NCBI GenBank assembly: GCA_018296165.2
Contig: JACKQL020000066.1
Location: 1-64,000 of the forward strand
Length of the DNA: 64,000 bases
Reading direction: 5' to 3'
Origin: Termitomyces sp. T153
Lineage: Eukaryota > Basidiomycota > Agaricomycetes > Agaricales > Lyophyllaceae
Shown here: piece by piece, positions 23,162 through 35,170 of the stretch
Layout: every line of letters starts with the position of its first letter
Numbering within the stretch: the stretch's first letter is position 1
Translations under genes and position numbers: made by a program
The notes under the pieces: model-generated
The model's input: the letters and a program-made list of their open reading frames with translations, nothing else
What the model was told of the DNA's origin: nothing
Database searches by the model: none

Positions 23162-24029
23162 ATGTCTTCATCACACTCACCTCATCACTGCGAAGTACAC
23201 CCCGTTGCGTTTAATGATATAAAGTATTGCACCCTGTGCGACCAATACTTCGAATCGCTCGTAGAACTCCTCCAACATATTCAAACTTCCGATGTACACC
23301 CGCGTTGTGAGCCTTGCAACCGTGGGTTCCTAAACAAGAACTCCCGCAGAAAGGTAAGTCTCATGCGCCACACACTTTCTGTAGCCCATCCCTGATTGTA
23401 TCTTGCCCGCTCAGCACTATGCCTTGTCTTGTAATCATATATATTGCGATGTCTGCGATAAACTTTTCAAGACGTACGCAGCACTCAATGTGCACCTCGA
23501 GCACTCTATCCGTCACTCAGATGATTCCGACGATGATGACGAGGATGCCGTCGATGATCGTCCAGATGGTTGGGAGGAGGAACTCGCTGAACAGCTCGAG
23601 AGAGAAGCGTGTGCTAAGCAGGTTGAGGAGCAATTCACAACCGATACTGAGGAAGACAAGCGGTTGTCGAATGTGCAGCGCAGACAAGCAATGCTGGTCA
23701 GTTTACCCCTTTTCAAAATATATTCCCCTTTTGCTAACCTTGCTTCTTAGAACTTTATGACTCGCCGTAAACGCGGTGTCCCGAGCGAATCACGCTCATA
23801 CTGTTGCCCAGTCTGCCTCAGCCATCCAAAGACCGTTGCATCAACTCGCTGCGGCCACCTTTTCTGCATACCGTGAGTAAAGTGTTTGTACTTAGTTGAT
23901 ACAAACATCTCATGGTTTTTCTTCCTCAGATGCATCTCCAAGTCTATCGAGCAGAAAGGTGAATGCCCATCATGCAGAACAAAGAATGGCAAAATGCACA
24001 TCCGTAACCTTGACATGGGAGTATATTAG
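23162..24029 (+). CDS. C2H2 / RING-finger protein, putative E3 ubiquitin ligase
   Basis: Four exons (23162-23353, 23415-23696, 23751-23872, 23930-24029) give 696 nt, 231 aa. Three Cys2His-type fingers come first: CTLCDQYFESLVELLQHI, then RCEPCNRGF ending near HY, then YCDVCDKLFKTYAALNVHLE. A very acidic linker (DDSDDDDEDAVDD) and a Glu-rich helix follow. The C-terminal C3HC4 RING is at about 176-216: CPVC, RCGHLFC, IPC and CPSC are all present in correct order and spacing. RING domains of this class recruit E2 enzymes, so ubiquitin-ligase activity is likely by family. The C2H2 fingers may bind nucleic acid or a partner protein. Junctions are clean and the last codon is two residues past the final strand. 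Confidence 0.85.
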
Positions 24030-24928
24030 TTGTTACAATGTTTTGACCAATAGCCAATCAATAAAAAACAATTTCCATCTAGCTCGCCGCTCATTTGACA
24101 TCTTTGATTGTTTTTGATCTGAGATTGACCAAGCAAGAAGAATATCCGTGACGCCTCTATTTTTAAGTGCGATATTCGATATTTATCTAACATTCACCTT
24201 CGAAGTGGTGAATGTGGATTTATCGTCGACAATCAGTGAGTGCACTCCTGCGCCACATAGATGACTAGGAAACTCTTTCCATGTGAAACGTGGGTGAGTT
24301 AGAAAGCAAAGTGAGGTATTGGATGTTGGGGAAATAAGAAACAGTTGGTGCGAAGCGCTCCCCCTTTCTGAATGTCCATATACAAGTCGACGTTTCTTTG
24401 ACCTGGTAGTATCACGGCCAGGGGAAATTTCCGTGATCTTAGTCGCGGTCGCAAGCGCCGCACACCTTAGTCGCTGTCAATGTTAAGCGCCGAGCGCCCA
24501 TAAGTTCTCTGAAACGTACTCTATCATCTGATTAAGGTGCACCGAATCTGGAATCCCTCGAACCATCGTCCGGCCCATTCTAAGAACGATACTAGGTTCA
24601 TTATTTGTTCTCAGGCTGCGGTTGTTGGCTCACTCAGAGGCTGAGTCAGTTACTTTCCTCTAGTTGACTAAAGCCTTCCGACTAAAGCCTTCCAATCTCA
24701 CACGCAAGGCGAGAGCCGGCGCGTTGCATTAGGCTCTTCACAGCAATCTACCTTATGGAGATTTATCTTCTGGAATTAAGATGACTAGCCTTCCTGCCGC
24801 CAGATGTGCTGATAAAGCCCAAAGCATTCAATCGATGAACGCGATTTTGTCATCGTATACCCGATAGTTTGGCACGCATAAGTATTTAAATCAAGTTTTC
24901 TCAGGCCTCCTTTAAGGATATTGACACT
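24030..24928. other. Intergenic
   Basis: I see no gene. There is a short tandem duplication, CGACTAAAGCCTTC, repeated near 24665-24695. Base composition is normal and CpG is present. Confidence 0.35.
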
Positions 24929-25114
24929 ATGGCCTCAGACAGTCAAAGAATTTTGCTGATTTGCTTGAGATATTTCAGACAACCTAGAGCTGAGATCCTC
25001 ACCATTGACGATCTGGGGACGAATGGCGCTCGATATTCTGTCAATATCTTGGAAGAATTAGTCCAGATAGTATGGGGAATTGCTGTTTCCTTTTTGGGAC
25101 CGCTGCCCCACTGA
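24929..25114 (+). CDS. Possible small ORF, 61 aa
   Basis: A true ATG (24929) opens a 61-codon frame ending in TGA. The product has an amphipathic, Leu/Ile/Val-rich composition with no motif I know. It may be a chance ORF or a first exon. A TATTTAAAT box-like stretch lies about 45 bp upstream (24881-24890). Confidence 0.2.
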   Translation: MASDSQRILLICLRYFRQPRAEILTIDDLGTNGARYSVNILEELVQIVWGIAVSFLGPLPH

Positions 25115-25546
25115 CTCCCTGAATCGAAGTTTTTGTTCTCTTGGAACGGATGTCCTGGCAGTGGCAACCAGTAACAAGTTTACAAGAGCTGTCTGTCACT
25201 ACGAGCAACGACGTATGACAACGATTTGAACTTAGTTTAGGATGGCCTCGTTGGTGCGTTGAGGATCCTCGATCCCAAGCCTGGCCATTGACATCTTTTA
25301 TACAGTCTGTCACGTACATCACGGCACAAGGCCGTCAGGAGCTTCTAAGTAGAGGCGTCAAGGCTGCACAGCCCTAAGCCATCAAGCTACAACAATGCCA
25401 GTTGGTTCCAAGATAATGGTTCACATGTGCCTTTCGAGCTCCATTCATATATATACTTATAAAGTGCTTCTGTTGGTTCGTCAGCCAGTGGCAATCCGTT
25501 ACTTGTCGCGATTCACGAATCTTATTCTGGGACCAAACGATACACC

Positions 25547-26332
25547 ATGGGGCGCTCCGGACTCGTCCTGGAGGCGGTTCGTAGTATTTCTGCCTTTGTT
25601 AGTGGAACACTTTCTTCAGGCATGAGATCGATACATCAACCAAATCCGTCTGATTCATTCGTGGAGTTTCGCCCTCAGACACGTAGTTGTGAGGATTGGG
25701 AAAAGGAAGTGTTGGAGGTCTACGTGTCGAGTCAAGGTGGTGATTATGGTTCCCACAAAACTCGCATCTCGAGAGAAAAAGTTGTCGAGCTTCGTGCTTA
25801 TAAAGAGGACACATCGAGCAAACTCTACCAATATCTTGTCGCTGCCATATCCGCTATGCACACTCCTGGACACCATGTCTACATGTGTTTGCGGATGGCA
25901 CCCATAAACGATCGCACTTTAACTACTGTTGTAAAACGACTTGATGCTTGGCCTAGCAACGCCTTATTGGTTGAGCAGACTTGCTTTGACACGGACTGTC
26001 TACCTGTACTCCTCGACCTCATTCTCCTCGCCCCTATTGTCTCCGGCATGTTAGATCAATACCTTTTCAAAGATTACGAATTCTTCTCTGCCGACCTGAT
26101 CCTTCGGGCTCTCCAAGAGCTTTTCCATTACACTTGTCCTAAGTCCGATTCGAGATACACAGATCCTACTTTTGTAATCCTTGATGGAAGTCCGATAAAA
26201 CGACGAGAACTCTGTTTTGTTCTCCCTTTCCGTTCCAAGCTGCTAGACGAAATTGAACCTCTATTCATTGAAAAAAGACGAAACTATGGGTTGCACGTTC
26301 GTCGTCTTGTTGATAAGCTGCCATTTTTTTGA
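25547..26332 (+). CDS. Hypothetical protein, 261 aa
   Basis: A single-exon ORF starts at an ATG in a good context (CACCATGG) and has codon use like the neighbouring host genes. I recognise no family. It has a short hydrophobic N-terminus (ISAFVSG), a central helix-rich region (LVAAISAMHTPGHHVYMCLR), a Leu-rich stretch at about 150-165 (PVLLDLILLAPIVSGML) and a basic C-terminus. It may be a complete small protein or the main exon of a larger one. The frame just upstream (25395-25546) stays open in another phase and could hold a first exon. No repeats or signal peptide are convincing. Confidence 0.5.
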   Translation: MGRSGLVLEAVRSISAFVSGTLSSGMRSIHQPNPSDSFVEFRPQTRSCEDWEKEVLEVYVSSQGGDYGSHKTRISREKVVELRAYKEDTSSKLYQYLVAAISAMHTPGHHVYMCLRMAPINDRTLTTVVKRLDAWPSNALLVEQTCFDTDCLPVLLDLILLAPIVSGMLDQYLFKDYEFFSADLILRALQELFHYTCPKSDSRYTDPTFVILDGSPIKRRELCFVLPFRSKLLDEIEPLFIEKRRNYGLHVRRLVDKLPFF

Positions 26333-27054
26333 CGCGACGTCTTTCTAATCGCTGCAGAACACGCCAAAACCAGCCAGATTCAAAAGAACAACTCCTTTGC
26401 GACCTGATAAAGGAAAGCGCCCAGAGCGCCAAGTTACTATAGCAGAAAGGAAGAATTCAGATTGTCCTCGGTCAGAGAATAGTAGGCGTAGGGCGAAGGA
26501 TCAAAATCAGCCAGGAGGGAGCCAACTGTAGATGTCTCTGCATCATCTTCAAATATCCATAGCTTGCTAATCGGTTTCGTCACTTCGATGGTTAACCGTA
26601 ACGCAAAAGGAGGGCCCCACTGTCTTGCGTTGTCTTCTATTATTGTCTACAATTCGCCAGCGCACTGGACAAGGACTTGATTAAAAATCCTGAATGCTAA
26701 AACATGTATATGCATATTCACCACCCTTTTTGAACATCAGTATGAAGAGTATATCGTCTCAAAGACAGTGTACTGATAGTATCAGACATCTCTGTATTTC
26801 ATATTGGCATTGTAATTGAGCATTGGGCCGCCTATGTAGGCTGTGGCATGTTCTCTTAACATCTCAGTATTGATTCAAGCTACTTGATTATTCGAAGTTA
26901 TAGGACAATGGTTATACAGAGACCCAAGTGTTAAACTAGTATCATTGTTGTTTGCTTGCTATCTTGAATCAGGTGTATCGTAAAACATATCTTTTTTTCA
27001 CATACCTTATTTCAAAGAGTACGGAGTAAAATACTTAACCTGCGTGCTGTCAAG
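26333..27054. other. Intergenic
   Basis: AT-rich in the second half. No gene, repeat or RNA beyond the tRNA that follows. Confidence 0.35.
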
Positions 27055-27140
27055 TTCCCCCTAGCCGACTTGAACGACTGACCTCGTCATGACGTAATGA
27101 CTCATACTAGTGACGCGCTCTACCACTGAGCTAAGGGGGA
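27055..27140 (-). tRNA. tRNA-Thr (anticodon AGU) with 14-nt intron
   Basis: On the minus strand from 27140 a complete cloverleaf folds. The 7-bp acceptor stem TCCCCCT/AGGGGGA and D-stem GCTC/GAGC with the A-box sequence TAGCTCAGTGGTAGAGCG are intact. The anticodon stem is CGTCA/TGACG with loop CTAGTA...A. The T-arm is AGTCG-TTCAAGT-CGGCT. The anticodon AGT is at 27108-27106. A 14-nt intron (27104-27091) lies one base 3' of the anticodon, the canonical nuclear position. The discriminator base is A (27055). A TTTT run about 23 nt downstream fits RNA polymerase III termination. Confidence 0.92.
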
Positions 27141-28524
27141 TAATGCTCGAGTATTCACGTGTTTATATCTGATCTATCCATCCTATTCATCAATATTCAT
27201 CAATTGATTTCCCGCCTGCACAAACCAGTTATGTGGTATTGATACGCGCAACCCATGAAGGCATGCGAATGTGATGCGAAGCTATGCAATAGATCTGTGC
27301 ATCCGCACACCCGAACTCACACGACGCGCAGTGCGCAGCTCTCACAAAGCATAATAAAACCGTGGAATTGGTAAAATTTAACGTCGGGACCGCGGAAGAT
27401 CTGACGGAATACTCCACACCTATTCGCATCATACGTACGAAGCATGTAGTACGTTTGATCATAAGTAATAAGTAAAAGTATGATTTTTATGTATACACCG
27501 GTAGTAGTACGAGCCCAACCTATGGTAAACTGCCAACGCCCACTCGGTAACACGAAGATTATGCGACGCAAGCCAAAAGGTAAAAAGAACCGGAAGTGTC
27601 ATATGTATCTAGCGAATTTGACTTTGGAGTGTGGGGAAGAAAGTGGCGCGAGAAGGCATCTTACATACTTGCCGATCATCCTGCCGGTATCAGGACTTAG
27701 GATACCTGACTGAACCTGACTGGGTATCCGTATGTACATAGGGGTTTGTTACGGCCGCGAACAGGTATGGTCGTTATGTAGTACGATATTGCAACTGAGA
27801 GATGAAGAGATGGGTTACCACACAGGGTGATTGGGATTGTGTTGGATATTGGCCATCTCATCATTGTGGCATGTATGCACGAAAACATTGATACATATGT
27901 ACGTAGCACTCAGGGCTGACTTCCAGGTTCAGGTTCGGATTTGTGGGGGTAAACGAGTATGATGTGACATGGTAAACGGCCCTAAGTAATGGCTAGAATG
28001 GAATGGAAGGAAAGGGGCCTTGTATCGGAATGTTATATTGAAGTGTGGATTGTGAGGGGAGTGAGGTTGACACTTGATATGACAGATGATATATACGTAT
28101 CATCGTATTCCTTGTATCTCTGAGGTCGAGGCCGGGTCGGAAGCTTCTTTCAGTGCTTATGATAGAGACCTTGCACACAAGACAGCAACAGCGTAAGTCT
28201 CTTATCATACATATAAGTGACCGAATACCAGTGTGGTTCTCACATACATACCATACATATCTCTGTAGCCTCTGAAATGGAAGTTTTCGCCTCGAAGGTT
28301 AAGTTTCCACTTTTCGGATTGAACAAGAATACGAAAAGAAGCTCGGCGCTAAGCCAGGGTCACGGACCGTACATAGATAAGAGAGTTCTCACTCTTGCTA
28401 GTCTGTCGCGCCACCCAGAACCACGGTGAAAAGTAGGATGGAAGGATTGGACTTCCATTTCGTTTTTTGCGGAAAACTGCCACGTAGGAACGCGTTATGT
28501 GTAAACATGGGCTGATAGATAATA
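27141..28524. other. Gene-poor AT-rich region
   Basis: About 1.4 kb without a supported gene. Several short frames (for example 27480-27713 +, 27993-28208 -) lack motifs, and I regard them as chance. Confidence 0.35.
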
Positions 28525-28785
28525 ATATCGTAATAGATATGCACTGACATCTTTATCTGAATCCTCCAGTCATATATGTAATAGATAGGCACTGACCTCT
28601 TGATCTGAATCAATCATATATATCGTAATAGATATGCACTGACCTGTTTATCTGAATCCTCCAGTCATAGTTATCGTAATAGCTGACCTCTTTACATATA
28701 GATATGCACTGACCTCTTTCTCCTCCAGTCATATATATCGTAATAGATACGCACTGACCTCTTTATCTGACTCCAGTCATATATC
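28525..28785. repeat. Minisatellite, about five imperfect units of about 50 bp
   Basis: The unit contains ATCGTAATAGATATGCACTG, then ACCTCTTTATCTGAATCC and TCCAGTCATATAT. It recurs five to six times, with deletions of 5-20 bp in several units, one of which (near 28680) is scrambled. The unit is AT-rich and has no reading frame kept across copies. It lies about 800 bp upstream of the CBM21 gene. Confidence 0.8.
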
Positions 28786-29583
28786 CGATAAGACCTATCA
28801 GATTCTGTAACGTATAAACTCCGATTCTCGATGATACGATGTCGACGGTCGGCGTACAGGCGGAAATACTATATACACAGAGATGGAAATGTGTCCGCGT
28901 CGAAGATTTTCTACATAGACCCGAATTGAATGGAAGTTATGACGTGAGCTCGGCATGGACTTGGCAGTTCACGTTATAGCTAGGCACGTTCGAGGCAAGA
29001 TCGAGGCAAGATCGAGGCACGTTTGCATTTCTGTTCAGATAGTTATCGCGAATATCATGCAGAAATGTGAACTCATGTGAGAGGAACAGTAAGGGCTGGT
29101 CGGCATTTCATAGAGGAGAAGTACTCAGCAGGTGCCCGAACTCGGAGTTTTGCCTGCATTTGGCTGTTTCTCTGATTACGATCAAAAATTTCTTACTTCG
29201 GACTGACTCTTCGACGACGATATCTGGTTTTCTATCATTAGGTTCTTTGGACAAAGGACATTGCGAATGTTCTAATCTGAAAATGAATTCTCGGCTGGAA
29301 GTGATGCACGGTGGAGTGATGTGAGACACGGCAGCCGGCAAGCCGCAAGTCTAAAATGTTGCGATAAAATGGAGATGACTTACTGAACATACGCGGTCAC
29401 CCACTTGCTACCCGAGCTTGTCGCTGTTCTGAAGCCAGGATCACCGCTACCCTCGCCTAATCTTGTGTTTTATAGCTAACGCTCCTCCAAAGTCCGCAAA
29501 TCTCTCCGCGGTCCCCATCTTGTGTCTCTAGCCCTGGCGTCTCCCAAGGCGAGTATTATAATTCAGTCCATTTCCCGCCAAAT
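28786..29583. other. Upstream region of CBM21 gene
   Basis: A short tandem motif (GAGGCAAGATC, twice and partly a third time, near 28990-29020) is present. The rest should include the promoter and 5' UTR of the CBM21 protein gene. An 86-codon frame at 29067-29324 has no recognisable content. Confidence 0.35.
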
Positions 29584-32333
29584 ATGACTTTGTGCATCCA
29601 GATGCTTGCAACCCAGCGCATGTCGCCTCCCAATTCCGTTTTTGCAGGCAATCAGGCGGGTGCACCTCTTCCTCTCATCCCAAGGCGTCTCTCGCGCGAG
29701 TCCTCCTCCTCCTCTTCTCTTCCTGTCAAGGTTGTCATCCAACACTCCTCGCCCCCGCTGCCCTTGGACGACTCGGGTTCCTCCTCATCTAGCGACAGCG
29801 GTCGCCCGACTGTCTCTATCCGTGCCAAAAGAGTATGTCCTGAACAACCTCCTCAAAACGATACAACCCCCCGCCGCGCCCCATTATTGTACTCGCCTGG
29901 TGTTACCTTGCGCCCAACTACAGCACGTAATTTTTCTGAGTCTCATGCCCAAACTTCTTCTGCCAGCTCAGGCTCAAGCTCTCTCGAGCCCCCTTCTCCC
30001 TCTACTATTTCCGTCTCCCAATCTCAACCCCGCCTAATCCGTAAAAAGTCTGGCCAGCTAGTAAAGTCCTCTTTGAAACCTTCCAAGTCTCTTTCCCTCC
30101 TTACTCCTTGTTCCCCCTATACGCACTCCCGGAGCGCGCCGGACACACCCCTACACACACCCAAGAACGTTCACTTCGATGCCCAGCTCGAACACGTCAA
30201 GCTCTTCCTCGCAGAACAAAAACCTCTCGCTGTATCTCGCGACGGCAGTCCAACGGAAGACACCGCCTCGGGCACCGACACCGACTTCCCCGACTGGGTA
30301 TTTGGTACCAGTTCTTCCCCTTCTACACGTAAACTCATAATGCACCACGTAAACCGGGCCCCTCGCCTCTCTGCAAACAGCAACGATGTCGTTCTCGAGT
30401 CCCTCGAGCTAAGTCTCGACGCGCCTTCTGTCGTGGGTCGCGTACGCGTAAGCAACCTCGCCTATACCAAGTCCGTCGTCGCGCGTTTCACATTCGACGC
30501 GTGGCAGACGACGTCGGAGGTCTCCGCGCGGTACGTCTCCTCCCCCTCCCCACGAACAGATATCTTCGTCTTCAGTGTACGCCTAAACGACCTCATGGCG
30601 CGCATCGATGGAAAACGTATGTGTCTCGCCATGAGGTACACCGTTGGCGGTCGGGAGATATGGGACAACAACGGCGGGGATGACTATCTCGTCGAATTCG
30701 GACTCGAATCCAAGTCCAAGGATTCTGAACGCGAGGTATTTGAACGTGAGAGAGAAAAAGAAAGAGAACGCGAACGCGAAGATCGCAGCCGCCGACCCAC
30801 CCCCGACCCAACTGCCATCGCTTCCCTCCGCTCTACCCTCGAAAAAGTCGTGGCGCCCTCTCCTGTGCCCCGATACGATTTCTCTCAGTCTCTATCGAGC
30901 CGCTGGGTCCCACCCACACTTCTGCATACGCCTGTACCACAGGATTCTCCGAATTCAGCCCCCTCGCACGCGCAGGTGAGGACGCAGTCATATCCTAGCC
31001 CTGGGACCACGCCTCGTCCCAAGTCCCATGCGAATTCAAATTCGAACTCGATCCCGTGGCCCAGAGGTGTGAAGGAGAGGGAGAAGGAGAAGTGCCAGTG
31101 GACGCCGCCCCTTGGAAGTCCTCGCGATGTGTCGGACGAGGATCGGCCGCTGTTTGCCGGTGTGAAATATACCAGGAATGACGCGGGTACGGAGAATTTG
31201 TCGTTTCCTCCTAACGTTTGTACGCATACCCCTACGCCGACCCCGAGAAGACATCATAGGAGAGGGTACTTTGACGTCCATCATTTAAATGCCAATGGAA
31301 GTGTAAGTGGAAAAGGTAGTGGGGTGAGACGAACCCCGCCTGGTTCGCCTCCTGTTGGTCTTGTGTCTGAGTCGGACGATGAAGAGTCTGGGTCGGATGA
31401 GGGTGAGGGTGAGAAGACGCCCATGCCGGGGAGATGTTACTCGTTCCCGCCTACGTCGACGAGGACAAGGACGGGAATGGGAAGTGGGATAGGGACAGCG
31501 GGGCTTGGGTTCCTTGCTAACTCTGATGCTCGTGATGCTCATGGTCATCCGGGTTTGGGGAGAGCAGGAGCGGGGGTAGGGGCAGGGGTCGCGCTTGGAC
31601 AAGGTGTCGGTATTGGCATGAGGATAAGGATGGGGATAGATGCTGGTGTGAGGATGGGAGAGGACAGCGAGCTTTCGACGCCGAGCTTTGGGAGTTCGAG
31701 GGCTACGAGCCCGAGCCCGAGCCCGAGCCCGAGTCCGACGGAGAGCGAGCTGAGCACTGAGACGGATGATACGGAAACCGAGACGGAAACGGAAACGGAA
31801 TGTGAGGGGGGCGGAAGGTATAAGAGGATTGGTGCGAATGATAGTAATGGCAGCTATAAGGAGTTCTTGAGCAGGTTCGTTTGTCTTTCCTTCTCTTCTT
31901 CACTCCTAGAAAGCTGACTACGACCTTTTTTTTTCCCTACTTACATAGATTTTGCTTCTTCACAGGAACAGCAACTGCTACGGGCGTCGGGATCTTCCCC
32001 GACTCCTCAGATTCCCCACCACACGCTCTTCCTCTGGACTCCTCCCATTCCTCTCATTCCTCCCACATACGCGCACACACCTACCCCCACGCGCAAAAAC
32101 GATTTATCGTGCCACGCACCCAGAGCGCGTCGGAGATTATCGAGTCGCCGAGGCCTTTACTACCGCTGCAGGAACGGGCAATGGCGGTGCGCTCGCCGAG
32201 CTTTGATGATGTGCTACTTGGGAGTGGGGCGGCGACACCAGTTGGAGAGTTGTCTCCGCCTACGATGGTTCAATTGTGCGACGCGCGACGCGTGACGCCG
32301 GTTCTTCCAGCTTCTTGCTTGCCCTGCCCTTGA
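29584..32333 (+). CDS. CBM21-domain protein phosphatase 1 regulatory (glycogen-targeting) subunit
   Basis: Two exons (29584-31874, 31949-32333) total 2676 nt, 891 aa. A Ser/Pro-rich N-terminus precedes a PP1-docking RVxF-type motif, PKNVHFD (about residue 194). The CBM21 carbohydrate-binding domain follows (about 260-370): VRVSNLAYTKSVVARFTFD, then a Trp-containing turn, FVFSVRLND, and CLAMRYTVGGREIWDNNGGD. A long disordered region with a Glu/Arg tract (about 380-398) separates this from YKEFLSRFCFFTG at the splice junction. Proteins with this pair of motifs (yeast Gac1, animal PPP1R3) bring PP1 to glycogen particles and promote glycogen synthase activation. The extreme C-terminus is less certain. 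Alternative downstream ATGs at codons 7 and 13 are possible starts. Confidence 0.85.
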
Positions 32334-33018
32334 TTTTAAATTCCGGACTCTTTTCCCCCTTCTCCCTCTCCCGACATCTTCAAGTCTTCACTCTTATGTT
32401 AGATAATTTCCCTTTTTTGTCTCTTCTTGTCTTTTTCCCCGTGGTGGTTGCTCCGCACGGCTCACTCCTACCTTTTGTACCATCACACATTTCCATCCTA
32501 TAAACCCCATGCATCGATTTTGGGGAGTCCTGTACTTGTAATTTTTATTGTATCCCCCATATCACATCATTTTATACATCTATTATCGATTTGGGCTGCG
32601 TACGTATGTACAATTAGCCGTGCGTATCCCACTTTCCTCATCTACGTACATTCATCACGGTTCGTTCCGCGCGTCACCGTCCCAACCATACATATCATTA
32701 TTATTATTCGTTTATACATACTACCCACAACTACGCCTACGCCTACGTCTACGACAAGTGACAGACATTGATAATGGATCCGCGTCATGTATTATCACGT
32801 ATCTACAAAGGAATCAAAACGATTTGAAACGTAACATTACGCCGCAATGGATAATACAATGCACGTCTGTGCGTCTTGCATGTTTGAGCAAGATTACACG
32901 GAAATCACGCCATCCGTACATCGGTCAGTAGAATTGAGCTAAAGTAAGCCTGATACATGCAAAATATGTATGTGGATAAGTCTGAAGCAGCGGAAAAGCG
33001 TCGGTTGACAGTCGAGAA
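32334..33018. other. Convergent 3' intergenic region
   Basis: This lies between the CBM21 gene (+) and PFS2 (-). It has pyrimidine-rich stretches and a small CCTACGCCTACGTCTACG repeat near 32733-32752. No gene is supported. Confidence 0.35.
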
Positions 33019-35170
33019 TCAATAACGACCACCGCCCCGACGCGGTCCCCACCGACCCTGACGGTTCCCGCCTCCACCTCCACGGCCCCAGTCTTCACCA
33101 CCTCCACCACCACCTCTGTTTTCACGACCATAGTCGTCCTGAAGATACATCTCCTGCTGCGAGGATGGGGGTCCATTCTGCCTCCCAGCAAAACTAGGAT
33201 TCTCTTGATGCTGAGTTGCCGCCCCGAATCCGGGGATGTAATTATCGTCCGATCCCGCTGCATCTGGATACCCCCCGCCTCGCCGGGTGTTACTTCCATT
33301 CTCGTAGCTGCCGACTCCGCCACTGCCTGAGTTGTTGATTCCCGGGGCGTTGCCGGAGTTGCCGTACCAACCCCCGTCCCCGCCCCCATATGGGGTATCT
33401 CCGCCATGTCTCCCTCCACTCGCCCCTCCATGTCCAACCCCGCCATGTCCTGGGTACCCAATAAATCCAGGCAACCCCGGTACAGGATCCTCATCTTCAT
33501 CCTGTGCCGTTACCTCAGGCGGCTTCTCTCCCCCGCCCGAAAACACGCTCCCCACATCGCCTGGGCGCTCACGCGACCAAAACCGTGTTGTATGATCGTT
33601 CGATGCGCTCACGAGGAGATGCCCTAATGGGTGGAACGCGAGAGACCAGACGTTGGAATCGTGTGCTTGTGAGAGTGTTGCGCGTGGACCGGCGGAGGGC
33701 TGTGTGAATGTGGGTTCGGGCGTGCTGAGGTCCCAGTGGAGGATAGCGCCTTCGGAGCCGCCGGAGACAAGGATGGGATGCACAGGATGCCATGTTACCG
33801 CTATGGAAAGTCGGTAGGGTAAGGGAGGGCATGAACAAGGAGGATATAAGGCGACATACAACAGACTTCCTTCTTGTGCCCTTTGAGGATCCGGTACTCT
33901 TTCATTGCGCGAATGTCAAAAACACGAACGGTTTGGTCTCGCGATGCGCTGGCTACCATGTTGCCGTTTGGAGACCATGATAGCGCTTGGATAGTGTTCT
34001 TATGTTGGTGTCTGCAGGATGGCGTGAATTATGATAACTTCGACATGACCGAGATACATACAGCGTTGAAAGTACAGTTCCTGTTCGTGGATCCCAAAAT
34101 TTGATTTGGTTATCTTTACTTCCAGACACAAGCAAGCCCTTAGTTGGATGCCATTCCACGCATTTGACATCCCAGCCATGTCCTGTATTATGATCAGACA
34201 GTACCAGAAGGCAGATAATTAATACACACCAGTGAGAGTGCTCTCCACTCTTTGATCCTGAAAATTCCATATCCGCACGCTCGAGTCATCGCTGGCGGTA
34301 GCAAATCGTTGGTCATCGGGACTAAAGCTCAGGCCACGAATAGCTTCTCGGGAATTGGAGCCCTGCCATGCAGTCAAGTTGTTCATGTTGGGCTCGAAGT
34401 ATTTGATGATGCCGCTCTTGTCAGCAGATGCGAGATATGCCCCAGAATGAGTGAATTTCATTGTGCAGATGGCAGTATCATGTGCTTGAAGAATTGTTTC
34501 GAAGTTGAACGTAAGGCCATTCCACAGCGTGAACTCTCCGCTCGTGGAGCCTGTGAGCACGCGGCGACCTTCAGGTGTCCACTACACTGGCTTAGATAGA
34601 GTTCTTGTAATCATTTAACGTCAACATACTGTGACTACGTTGACCGGACACCGGATCTTGTTTGTTGAAGTATGAACGAACTTGGTGCATAGAGATGTTG
34701 AGGAATTGTCCGGGTATGCCTTTGGTGGTAGCAGCTAGAACAAGTTGAATTCATATTAACACGTTGTAGTTTACAAATTGTTGATGATAAGCTTCGTACA
34801 TCGATAATATACGGTGGACTCGGTCGCATGTATGGTACATAGTTTGAGTTGGGCCGTAGTTTGCGTAACTGGATTCGAAAGCATTGGTCACGTCCAACAT
34901 CGCAATTCTGATTATGCGGCGTACCAGTGTCCAACGACCCATCCCTCCGTTGTAGTCCACAGTCCGTCTCGGCCTTGTCTTTTTGATGAGTTTTCCGTCT
35001 AACATTTGCCGAGCACTTGCCAGCTCGAGTTCTTGGAGTTTTCCGTCATCTTGAGGAGGCGGTTGAGGTGCTGAACGGTATCTCGATGGTTTCCACTCTA
35101 GATGAGGTACACTTGATTCTTGTGGTATGTAGTTTGGAGGTAAGAGAATCGGTAAAGCGGTTTTGGACAT
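33019..35170 (-). CDS. PFS2: Polyadenylation factor subunit 2 (Pfs2/WDR33), WD40 protein
   Basis: Seven exons: 35170-34925, 34868-34800, 34734-34630, 34581-34230, 34182-34062, 34011-33860 and 33800-33019. They give 1827 nt, 608 aa, with all phases consistent. The N-terminus has the family hallmark [19 protein letters not shown], then RPSPPYIID and [11 protein letters not shown]. About seven WD40 repeats follow (for example [90 protein letters not shown]). The last 160 residues are Gly-rich with RGG-like ends (RRGGGRY). Pfs2/WDR33 is part of the cleavage and polyadenylation factor and, in animals, reads the AAUAAA signal. The ATG at 35170 is the only one in the open first-exon frame upstream of the conserved block. 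Confidence 0.94.

Noticed and set aside
28525..28785. CRISPR-like regular repeats
   Set aside because: The units are contiguous, imperfect and without unique spacers, and the genome is eukaryotic; a minisatellite explains it.
29067..29324. 85-codon frame upstream of the CBM21 gene
   Set aside because: No motif, poor start context, and overlapping open frames on both strands; more likely promoter or UTR.
32925..33500. Minus-strand 191-codon Met/Gly-rich frame
   Set aside because: Alternative frame of the Gly-rich tail of Pfs2.
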